NCBI GenBank assembly: GCA_911728455.2
Contig: OU452219.1
Coordinates: forward strand, 8,802,320 to 8,866,319
Direction of reading: 5' to 3'
Length of the DNA stretch: 64,000 bases
DNA from: Marthasterias glacialis
Lineage: Eukaryota > Echinodermata > Asteroidea > Forcipulatida > Asteriidae
Within the stretch, counting starts at the first letter, position 1. Each line of letters starts with the position of its first letter. A program made the position numbers and the translations under genes. The notes beneath the pieces are model-generated. The model was given only the letters and a program-made list of their open reading frames with translations. It had not been told where the DNA came from and searched no databases. Below are positions 54,482 to 64,000 of the stretch, piece by piece.

Positions 54482-57359
54482 GTTTTCGTGTTTTCTTTCC
54501 AGTATGAATAGACGCCCTCTATCGATCGCTGACAAATTCCTGACCGCATTCTAGTGGCCCTTTTCGAAACTTCGTCTTGGGCTCAGGCTTATGCTACGTC
54601 GGTTAGTTGAAAACGTGCACTTCCGGTATACGGCTTCAAACAGGCTGACGGAGCCTAAGCCGCAGCCAAGCCGAAGCCGCAGTTTCAAAAACGGTAAAAT
54701 GTACAACTAACAAGCCTTCAGACTACCGAACATACACCGTAGTACAGCAAGCTTGTGGAACTTTCGCCCAATTAAGTTTAGAAAGTTTAGACTCAGATAT
54801 AGCCCGCCCCTCCATACCAAATCCTTTTAAATGGACATATTGTTTGGTGAGGAACTGCTCTTTTAACGATGATGGGGGTCCAATATTGAGGTGAAACTGT
54901 GAGAGGTCTTTAGATGAATTTACAAAAATACAGGGAGCTCTCTAAACGCCACACCCAATCCTCCTTATGATCGTTTTCAAGTGACATAATGCCTAATTTG
55001 TGTAGAGTTTGATTGTGCTTATGAGCCCACGATAAAAACTTAATAATAATCATCATCTGGCACATTAATAATCATCTGGCACTAGATTCTCGGCTCGACC
55101 CCGTTAAGAAAGAACAAGGACCAGTCTTCTGTAATGTCACCGGCTGCCTAAAATCACCAGCAATAAGGGGACTGGCCGAGTGGGACTTTCAAACACAGGT
55201 TGCCCGTCAGTCGGGATTCGAACCAAACTTGCCATTAGTTGGAAGGCATTTTTTGGTCAAGAGTTATAGCCCAGGCCTACAACTTCTCGATAATTACTTT
55301 CGGGTGATCTCACAAGAAAAAACATACAAAGACTGGTCGTCTGTTCAATTACTCATCTTTTCAAAAATACATTATTTGTTTATTTTTTACAAGCTTAGGC
55401 GACACTGAACAAACGCAATTCTTTTAAATACAAATAAAATTATTTTTATCCAGTAAAAAAATGAAGAATAAATTGAACGCAGCGGAAATACAATAAGCCT
55501 CCAATAATAGTAAATATTAACAAGCTTATATAAAAATAATAATTAATAAAATGGAAAAACCCCAAAGCATCAAATCAATGTACTTATTTCTATCTATTAT
55601 GTCTTTACACAAAGTGACCAGCAACATTATGACAAACTGTTTCTACAAAAAAAACTAAAATTAATGTTTTCTTAAGCTGTTTTCTTAAGATTCATAAAAA
55701 TATTTATACATTCTATTCTATAGAATCGTCGGCGTCTATAATAATATTGATGACATTATCAACTTAAACTATAATTAATGATTTCATATAGCTCGTATTA
55801 TATGTAAAGCGCAGTTCAGTCAAATTGGGATAGCTATACATTGGTAAATATTATATACATGTAGTATATTTCTCAATAATTTATAAGGCTGTTTGTTTAT
55901 CTTTAGATGTCTAGTTAGACCCGACATGGTGTTTCTGATTTTCAGATGTAACAACAGGTATTTCTGATAATTACTGTAAGTTTAAACCAGCATAATGATG
56001 ATATGGTACAAAAATGTCCCAGTTTAACCACGTACAATAAACCACGATGATGCAAGTTACTAGCAATACAGCAAAGGTGTTACTAGGTATAATTTGAATA
56101 ATAATATTCAAAAGTGACAATAAACTGTTGATAATGTCACCGGTAAGTATGACTCACAATGCACGATGTTTCACATTCAGAGTTAAAATAAAATAATAAT
56201 GAAAAAAAGAAACAAATAAACAATCAAACAACATACAAAAACACATATCAACAACAGACAAGCAGGCAACAAACAACAACAAACAACCGAATGATCCAGC
56301 AATAAACTATATAGCAACCAGACAAGCACACAAGCAAGCATGCAAACAATAGTCCAAGTTCATTTCGTCAAATGAATTTTAAGCAACTGGGTTGTAGTAA
56401 AAAGACATGAGCCAGCATAAACTCAAAGTCTTTGCGTATAGATCCAGCAATCTCTGAAATATTGGCGTCTCGTTTTTGATCGATAGTTTTCTGTCCAATC
56501 AGGGGCACTTAGGCCGTATCCGAATTAGCGGCTACGGCTACGGCTTGGGCTCCTGCTTAGGGTGTTGCTAATGACGTCTTATATGCTTCAACGCATGATG
56601 ACGGGGCGATCTAGCCGTAGCCCTAGACGCCAATTCGCAATCGGCCTTAGTGTGTGAAAATACCCGTCTGGAAATAATGCAACGTATTTTACGACTGAAC
56701 CCCAACCTACTTGTAACACTAAAACAACCCATGTTGACCCACCCTCAACTGCGTTAACATTTCATTCAGGACCCTTAATACACTATCCATACCAGTGACG
56801 TATGCGATTGACATTGTCCCTTTTTTCTAAAGTCACACTCTTTAAGAACCCCCTCAGCTTCTTAAAGGAAGTTGACATTCCTTTAAGGATTTTCAAAATT
56901 TCCTGGAGAGCTATCGTACTTGCACAATTGTTTTCATTTAGTGTAAGAACTTGATTGATTTATTAACGCTATCACAGCGTCTTAAAAGAGGTCTACAGTA
57001 GGCCCACTGTTCATCCCATTTTCCAAAGGATGTGTTTACAGACTGCAGCCGAGGACTACGAAAACGAGTGCAATACCAATATCTCATTTGTGTTTTTCCC
57101 CCACACAGGTCCTATTTTAAAGGCTAAAAACGCTACAACTAGAAGTCATTTCTTGAAGTATCAAAATAAATTTCTTTAACGATGAATTGGAACTCATAAC
57201 ACGACAATATTTTCACCATGACAGCTCATCTTGTAACACGTATATCGTCCCAGCCTATTATAGTCCGTGTATAAAAAAACAAACACATGTTTATGTTGAA
57301 TAACGTTGAACCGCAAACGTTGACGTCATCTCGACCGGCAAACTTGACGTGCCTTTTGT
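54482..57359. other. Intergenic between DNAJC17 and the tandem C1 gene
   Basis: The DNAJC17 promoter should lie in roughly the first few hundred bases. AGGCTGACGGAGCCTAAGCC with GCAGCCAAGCCGAAGCCGCA (about 54640-54700) resembles a half-copy of the GGCTACGG element family. A tRNA-like GGGATTCGAACC is near 55218. The region 55380-56350 is very AT-rich with AAC-type simple repeats (ACAACAACAAAC, 56240-56290). A candidate AATAAA for the C1 gene is at 56959-56964 (minus). Confidence 0.5.
56509..56649. mobile_element. GGCTACGGCTACGG inverted-repeat element
   Basis: About 140 bp: TTAGGCCGTATCCGAATTAG with CGGCTACGGCTACGGCT on the left is matched by the right end AGCCGTAGCCCTAGACGCCA with ATTCGCAATCGGCCTTA in inverted orientation. 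The centre contains TGACGTC and CAACGCATGATGACG. Other copies are at 26163-26310 and, disrupted, 57806-58392. Confidence 0.75.
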
Positions 57360-60300
57360 CTAGGAGTCAGCTGGGGTGACGCGGGTGATGCAGTTAGGGG
57401 CAATGTTTTTGCCACATCGCTTGTGGAAGTTCATCTTGCAGTCTGCGAGAAACAAAACAACAGTAAAGATGCTAGTCTCATGGCAGTGGATAAAAAGTAC
57501 TACTTTATTGTCGGAAGTGCATTCATAAAACATGACAAAATAAGTGTGGACTTTTCATCACAATAGGAAAGATAAAATAAAGTTCCCAAGATCAGTTTCA
57601 TGGTTACTGATCAAATGCTTAATGGTCTCCTTCCAAAAACTATAGAGTAATACGTTGCCATCAAATCTTCTTGATGATTTCCCAATAGCACCACAGACGA
57701 ACATCCCCTATCAAGATAGTACCAGAGCAAACTCTGGAGCTGACTAACACTGTAGAATTTGGCAATGGGTTCACAACCAAAGGGACAATGTCTAAGCAAC
57801 AGTAGGCCATGTCCAAATGAAGCGACTCTGGCTCAGGCTGAAGCCGTTGGCTGCTGTCTGAGAACACGGCCCGATTTCAGAGAGCTGCGTAAGGCACAAA
57901 AGGTAGCTAAGCACAAACAAATCATGCTTAATAGGAAACTATAACTAGTACAACCATGTACAACCATGTATAAATCTCTTTTAGGAGAAGTGGGTGGCTC
58001 TGAAAAGAGCCGGTGTGGTTATGCTTACCAGAATAAGGTTGCTAAAATACCATCCCACATACTATCTGACTGGTAGGCTTAATGTGCTTAGCAGAAAGTT
58101 GTTGAGCAATATTTGCTGCAGCTCTATGAAATTCGGCACAGGACTTTGTGATGATCTGTGCCCGACTTCACCAGAGCTGTTAAGTAGACAATATTACTTA
58201 ACAAGTTTTGCCAAGAAAAAAATGAGCAGGAAACCAGTCACATACGGTATTATAACATGGTATTTTGGCTGATAACCTTTTTTTCTGTTAAGCACAAGCT
58301 TTGCTAACTTTTGTGCTAAAGCAGATCTTTGAAATTGGGTCCTGGACGTAGCCGCAGCCGCAGCCAAAGCCGCTTATTCGGATGCGGACGTGCGGTACTT
58401 ACCTTGACATTTTAATCCCTGGTGGATAAATCCATAAAGAAGAGAGCCGCAATGACGGCAGAATGTGGGCCTGAAGTAGTTGTTCACCTTCAGCTTGTGT
58501 GGCAGCTTATCCTGTTAATATGAAAACATAATTACAACAGGCTCGAGTATTGGCCTACGACAGTTACACGTGCGTATACTAACACCCCTCACTAGACCTT
58601 TATCATGGTGCGGCCATCTTGACTTTTTCCCATTCAAACCAATATAAACAAACCGAGGCCGGAAGGGCAAATAGTCTGGTTCCTTTTTGTACAATGAATA
58701 TTAGCATTCATTACTGTTCTTGGATACAGGGAACATGACCAATATGGTGGCAGCATGATAAAGGTATCAACGACACTTCGCAAACAGCGCCTACAACTAA
58801 TAGGACACGCAACCAGGCATGATGTTCCACTGTCAATGCTCCTGGACAAAACCAATCAACCAACAGAACCGCACCGTAGAGGTGGCGCACTTATGCGTAC
58901 CTACCAACAACAACTCACTAATGATCTGAGGATGGCTGGTATTAGCCTGAATCAGCTCAAACAAGCCGCACTAAATGCCGAACAATGGAACAGATTAATT
59001 AATCGTAGCCACTGAGCAACGCCCGTGGGCTTACGTGCTCGGACGTCATGATGACGATGATGATAAAGGTCTATTATTTCAAGTCACTGGAACAAGATTG
59101 TACATTCCAAGTTTGGTTTGGTGCGAGCCTGCAGAAGGGGGAGACTGGACCGTCGACGTAGTACGAAACATTCAGAACTCATTAAAGGCATGGTCGGAAC
59201 ATCTAACGGACAATGTTTTATCAAAAACTTAACTGTTCATATACCCGACATACCGTTGCGCAAGAGATGATGATATTGTGTCTTATACACCGACATGCGC
59301 ACAACTGGAAACCGAGATTCAGTTCTTTACAGTTCAACTTTGCCAAATCGACACTAAGATGAACGCGCACACACTCCCGGTGACAAAAACACAAACCGTT
59401 TTCAATGCTTCCTCGTTCGAATTTGTTGAAATTAATTTCCACAGTTTGGTTCGAAGGGATGTTTAATGAAAACTAAATGTAAAATACAACAATGTTGGAA
59501 TGTAACCTGTATTCTATTCTGAATACCTGTACAGTAAGTTTCAGAAGTCAACCAGTGGGGAGAAAAATTGACTCATGGGAAAGGGTTCAAGCGCTAAAAA
59601 GTTGAATCGAACGAATTGCTTGAAAATTGGCTGATTGGTTAACTTCTCTGCATTCCACAAATTTCTTCCGAATACACACAGGCACATCACAACGGGTGTG
59701 TGTTGTTCTGTACGGGTTATTTACCAGCTGAAGTAATTATTTCAACACTATGTGGGTAAAGTTCAATGCTGACATGTCTTCATACTTGTTTACTAACCAT
59801 CCCATCCCATTTTATCGGAGTATGATGCCCCCAAGCATAGGGTCAGACAATGTACATGCAGAATTGATAAGAATCGGCAAGCCAACGATAAAAACGATAT
59901 CAAACTGTCAAACAAAAGATGAAATACTTGTCAGCTCAGGTAGCTAGGAAATCGTGTATGTGCGGGAGTGTGGTTTCATCATGCAAGAGTTGCATGATAA
60001 ATCCGATGAGTCAGAGAGGAAAAACTTGCTGTCATTCTTTTCAAAATGTATTCATCTTTCTTTGCTGTCGGCCGGAAACGGGAAACTGATAATTGTTTTT
60101 AATGCGTTGACTAATGCTTGATGGATATTATGAAATATTGAGCATTTGTTTTGCGCACTCTTGGAACGCTATAATGTGTTTTCGTGAAGAGGAACAATTA
60201 AAAGCAAACGAAATGCCAACATCAATGAAAGAGTTTACAAGTTCTGCTCATAGTTATGACTAGCGACCGATTAAAACTGTTTGCAAACTAAATTCAGTAT

Positions 60301-62769
60301 TGTTAGACTTGGAATAAAAACGCTTGGCCCGCGGTTATCATATTCATTGAGAGGAGAAAATAAAGAAAACAATAGCTTTGGGATCTAGTGAGGTTTGCGG
60401 AGAAACCATGTACATAAAACTCTCTCTATAAGTCGTGGAGGTTATGAAAAGAACTTTTGGTTTCGAAGCTTCGAGAGATAGACTTGTGGAGTATATAGTC
60501 GTTAAATGTTTGTCGCGGTAAACGGTTCCCCCGCCACTACTGCTGGAGCTTAGTCGCGTGATGGCCGTTTACGCTGTCACCGCGAAAAAAACATTCAGCG
60601 ACTTGTTACAAGTCTAGAGTTCACATTGTTCTCCAATGAACTCTCGAAGTTAATGTATTCTTAATAATGTTTCTCTCCTGTCAATGAATATAACTGTGGG
60701 CCACTAGCTGTTTTCTAATTCCTGATGGTGAATGGGTCTATATTATTGTCTCACCTCTTCTTGGGCATCGGCGATAGGGCATGGCGGAATGATCTGGTTG
60801 TGACATCGCTTGTGAACCACCACACGGCACACTATATTAAGATATGACGACATAAAAGACTAGAAATAAATACTCCGTCACTTCCTTTCTTACAGTATAG
60901 CTGAGGCCAAGGTCAAACGAACTTGAACCTACGGCGTTCAATGCAATTCGTGTATCCCACATGTCCAACTATTGCAGTCAATCCCATAAACAAAAATCCG
61001 CGCCTGTAGAGCACAGCTAACAATTTAAACAACAATACCAAATGAAGGACAGGCATTGCAGTGGTTTGTTTTTAAAGATTGGGGATGAATGTTTTTCTTA
61101 TGATCCAGGCATGACTTACCTTTGCATTGGTATCCTTGGGACCAAATACCCCTGGAAATAAAATAAATCAAAAGGCAATTGTTTATTATATCAATATCTG
61201 TACGAATATGAAAACAGATTGATTGCATTGATTTTGTGTGTGACTATAAAAATTGTTCGTTCATATTTAAGGAAAACAATGACAGACCATACAACGAGAA
61301 ACAATGTTGACATTGGTAATGAATTGTTTTGAAACACAAGGATAGTTTTATAACCCATGATTACAACCAGCAAAAAATGGGTGTTCACGCAGTTCTGAAG
61401 CAGATGAAGTTTTAGTTTTACCGCAACTATCCAATAGACTTTAGTGCCAAATATACCAAATCCTATATATTTTATGCTTCACAAGTTTAAGCCAAATGTT
61501 AGTTTACTTTTAAATCTTAATCAAAAATGTAAAACGTAAAACACGAACTGATGCATGCCTATAATGACTTTTAATCTGAATTCTAAAGTTCGAATTGTAT
61601 TCAACTTTCATTGTATTGTTATCAACACCAACTCTATTTAGAATGAATAAGTTTTGGTGGTATATGTGTGCGTTTCCATATTTCTGTGATATTGGAAAAA
61701 TAAAAATTACCAGATGAATTTGTTGCAGTGTGAGCAGAAATGTGGTTGCTTGAAAGAAGTAGATCTGAACTGATGGCCGTTGTTGATGTGGACATTTCGC
61801 CGTCCTCTCTTCTCTTTGGTCGGTGTCTCTGGTGGAGACTCGCACGCTTCGTCTGTCTCCGGCTCCGCATTCACTTCTTCTACTTCAGTTGCTGCCGGTT
61901 CTAGTTGAATGACAAAACATAAAATTCAATTTGTTGTTTTACTTAAAAGCTTGTTCACGACATCCCAACGGAATTATACGCGATGGTAAAAATGAGCGAC
62001 TTTAAGGTTTAACTTCAAGCGTCTTGTTTGGGAGACTAGCCTAAGTTTAAAGGTCTTAATCCAAAATGGTTCCGGAACCCACGGTTCCTTCCGTATTCAA
62101 ACAATAAAATTACAACACACAACTACACATTTTCCTTTCTCCATGATACAACCATTAACCAGTGAAAATATCACTACATTCCTTGGTCACTTTTTCCCAA
62201 AAAATAAAACAAAAACACCGACTAATGTTCAAATTTTGTGAGCGATTTCGCGAACTTTCCTAATGGGCTAAAATCGCCACAGGAGCCGAGAGTTGGGCAA
62301 ATTATTTCCGCTACGGTACACCAGGTATTCAAGACGGAAGTAACTCTCGGCCTATCTGTGCTCCTGGTGTCAGGTTTAAGCATAGAACAATAATTAGGTC
62401 CTTGCTCTGTGGTTGAATGGTTTAATAACACTAGATTTAAAATTGTTCGGTAATTATTGTCGATCCTTAACAATCACCTTCAAAACACGTTTCAGAAGGC
62501 ACAAGAATACCTTATGAAACTATGCACTTGAAAGAGCCAAAAAGAATGGGAGTAAAAAGTGTTTTAAACGAAGTAAAATGGTTACAGTAAGAACTTCTGC
62601 TGCGTGGGTTTGAGTGAACACAAGTGTATTTTATACAGCACAATTAAATTATTCTAGTACGGAAAGACAGACCCGAGAGTGAATGCAACATACCGACAAC
62701 AACTACCGGGGTCTCCGGTTGGATCGTCTCCTCCGCCGCAGCAGTTGTCTCCGTTGTTGGCTCAGTCAT
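57360..62769 (-). CDS. Kinase-less tandem C1-domain protein (6 exons, 188 aa)
   Basis: Coding exons (minus): 62694-62769, 61711-61900, 61120-61151, 60755-60831, 58403-58511, 57360-57442. All introns are GT-AG and the phases total 189 codons. Residues 1-60 are acidic, Thr/Pro/Glu-rich and probably disordered, then a basic KEKRGRR. Two C1 zinc-finger domains follow, at 68-117 and 130-179. Each has the full H-X12-C-X2-C-X13-C-X2-C-X4-H-X2-C-X7-C pattern and the Pro, Gly and Gln positions typical of diacylglycerol/phorbol binders (QPHFC, FIWG, SQGYQ; RPTFC, LLYG, HQGLK). They resemble the C1A-C1B pair of novel PKCs, but the protein ends nine residues after the second domain, with no C2 or kinase. 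It probably binds diacylglycerol-containing membranes; a role as an adaptor or competitor of PKC is inference. Confidence 0.9.
57870..58136. mobile_element. Inverted-repeat element, GAGCTGCTTAAGC family, nested copy 1
   Basis: Left CCCGATTTCAGAGAGCTGCG with TAAGGCAC and right GCTGCAGCTCTATGAAATTC with GG are inverted ends related to 6072-6266. The internal sequence is diverged and contains a duplicated ACAACCATGTA. Confidence 0.6.
58157..58345. mobile_element. Inverted-repeat element, GAGCTGCTTAAGC family, nested copy 2
   Basis: Left GCCCGACTTCACCAGAGCTG with TTAAG and right AAAGCAGATCTTTGAAATTG with GGTCC. Internal words AAAAATGAGCAGGA and ACATGGTATTTTGGCTG are shared with 6072-6266. It follows copy 1 after about 20 bp. 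Confidence 0.65.
58597..58768. mobile_element. MITE-like element, second copy of the TTTATCATGGTG family
   Basis: Left ACCTTTATCATGGTGCGGCC with ATCTTG and right ATGGTGGCAGCATGATAAAG with GT are inverted ends. It is colinear with 33867-34031, sharing AACCGAGGC(T/C)GGAAGGG and CAGGTTCCTTTTT-like words. It lies in intron 4 of the C1 gene, directly against the LINE remnant. Confidence 0.75.
58769..59015 (+). pseudogene. C-terminal remnant of a LINE reverse-transcriptase ORF, antisense in C1 gene intron 4
   Basis: The open frame reads [20 protein letters not shown], then [33 protein letters not shown] and WNRLINRSH before a stop. Arg-Leu-(Leu/Gln)-Leu-Ile-Gly-His followed by a basic Gly-rich joint, Thr-Tyr, Asp and a final Trp is the usual layout of the post-RT C-terminus of several LINE clades. 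The 5' part is missing, replaced by a MITE. The clade cannot be fixed from this piece. Confidence 0.65.
59230..60750. other. Intron 4 of the C1 gene, remainder
   Basis: No additional exon joining the phases on either side was found, and the flanking exons join perfectly without one. There is an inverted pair of AAACGTTT-rich sequence around 60500-60600 (GTCGTTAAATGTTTGTCGCG, then CGCGAAAAAAACATTCAGCG with ACTTG), probably another short palindromic element. Confidence 0.5.
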
Positions 62770-64000
62770 TTTGTCGAGTTACTTCGATCCACGAAGAATA
62801 CCGTCCAGAGAAAAAGCTCACGGCAGAACAAAACCTTCGATGAATAATACGGAAACAAAACAATCAAGGTTAAGAGTTATGAGAAGATCAAATCAAGCTT
62901 TTTAAAAGTATTTCCGTGAAGTCCAATTGAATACCAAACATAACGAATCGAAATAACCGTGTTCTTTCCACTCGTGAAACGTAGTTATAAAAGTCCTCTC
63001 GTTTGGGTCGGCTCAACTTTTCAATGAGTTTTTATGTCACTGAGTGTTGAAAAAAACATATCTCACAGTTCTACGCAACAGGTTGCATCCAGTAAGACTT
63101 ACCTATACCGTGGGAAAATTACTTATCCAGGCTCTCGGTGCTCGGCCAGACCGTGGACAGACTGGAGTTGAATTGAATCGATCACGTACAAACGTCCTGT
63201 CACTGACGTACCTACGTTTTTTTTATCACGGTCTTTGGTCCTTCATAAAGCTTCATTATGCGCAATGTGCCTAAGCCTCGAAAAGGCAACGAACTTTTTT
63301 AAAGGAGAAATACACCCTTGTTAAAAAAAAAGTCAAGTCCTTCCGATCTTACACGGTCAATTATAATATCACAAACGCCCTACATTAAAATATCAATCTG
63401 TTAAAGAGTTACCTCAATTATATTAAAGTGTTGACTTCGTTTTCGACATTTTCTTTATGATTGCGGCTCCTCGCCAGTCACAACATTTATGTTAATCCAC
63501 AGGTGAGGCGAACAGGTTGAACTATTTGATGTAAGCTCAAATATTTGCAAATGGGTGTAACATTCAGACACCATTGGTTTTAAGCAAGCGCTTTAAAGGT
63601 GACTGCGAGTGCTACGTGATTTAACGTACATACCGAAACAGCTAATGACAATCAACGCTGTAGGGGTTTCCCAAACAACGTCACCTCACACAATCGCCGG
63701 ATATTCTATATGCTGATGTGGTGCGTTTCTGGTGTTTCTACTTTCAGTTTGATATTTTGGAAGTGGTTTTATTTTTAGCACGGAGGAAGGGCTATCACAC
63801 AAAATCATAGCTGCTGTTTAATAATTTTTACAATAGTAATATTTTTCCAGACCCTTGCCTCAAGTTGTTTATAAACTGGTTAGTTGTTTTTACGAAAGTG
63901 GTAATATAGATAATGCCTTAGCACACTCAAATCTGGTAAAATCGCTCATAAGACCATGGTCATAGCGACGGGGCTGTTCGACAACGAGTTCAACCATTTC
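62770..64000. other. Upstream region of the tandem C1 gene
   Basis: Expected to contain the 5' UTR and promoter of the minus-strand C1 gene. No TATA box in a defined place and no other exon was recognised. The plus-strand frame at 63044-63274 lacks coding support. Nothing else notable is seen to the window end. Confidence 0.45.

Larger units (their letters stand above)
57806..58392. mobile_element. GGCTACGG-family element split by nested insertions, C1 gene intron 5
   Basis: The left half (TAGGCCATGTCCAAATGAAG with CGACTCTGGCTCAGGCTGAA) and the right half (GGACGTAGCCGCAGCCGCAG with CCAAAGCCGCTTATTCGGAT and GCGG) are the two inverted ends of the family at 56509-56649. They are separated by about 470 bp consisting of two elements of another family (57870-58136 and 58157-58345). 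Confidence 0.6.

Noticed and set aside
54155-54511. 118-residue plus-strand ORF overlapping DNAJC17 exon 1
   Set aside because: It covers the arm of the 822-bp fold-back element and the antisense of a well-supported exon.

Overview
This is a window of animal nuclear DNA: AT-rich, intron-bearing and dense in dispersed repeats. The four well-supported genes have canonical GT-AG introns and join in frame. Their protein sequences and the repeat types (tRNA-derived SINEs, many short palindromic DNA elements, G-run-bounded repeats) suggest a marine invertebrate deuterostome, most likely an echinoderm such as a sea star. The species is inferred and not shown by the sequence.

Layout. 1-23.9 kb is almost gene-free. 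It holds one convincing but unidentified terminal coding exon (6852-7537, minus), one possible small acylated protein (2152-2355, plus), a LINE remnant, a 39-bp tandem array and many short inverted-repeat elements. 23.96-30.38 kb (minus) is an eight-exon RMDN-family gene, probably RMDN3/PTPIP51. 30.80-36.82 kb (plus) is GCHFR, the feedback regulator of GTP cyclohydrolase I. It has two alternative, phase-compatible last exons, which is the most interesting coding observation here. 37-42.5 kb is intergenic: a broken intronless gene copy, a 1-kb satellite of 31-bp units and several palindromes. 43.20-54.48 kb (minus) is a ten-exon DNAJC17 (J domain plus RRM). 57.36-62.77 kb (minus) is a six-exon gene for a 188-residue protein made almost entirely of two PKC-like C1 domains, with no kinase domain.

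RMDN3(-), GCHFR(+) and DNAJC17(-) stand in the same order and orientation as in human 15q15, so this looks like an old deuterostome gene block. The RMDN3 and GCHFR start codons are 413 bp apart and face away from each other, consistent with a shared promoter.

The non-coding sequence is largely mobile-element debris. Highlights are a 71-bp near-perfect palindrome flanked by a 9-bp duplication, with an empty site visible in a second copy of its host element; a fold-back element whose ends are built of short C-rich repeats; an 822-bp fold-back in DNAJC17 intron 1; nested miniature elements at 57.8-58.4 kb; and tRNA-Leu-like SINEs. No transcript, domain search or alignment was run. Exon boundaries come from reading splice sites and checking phase by hand.
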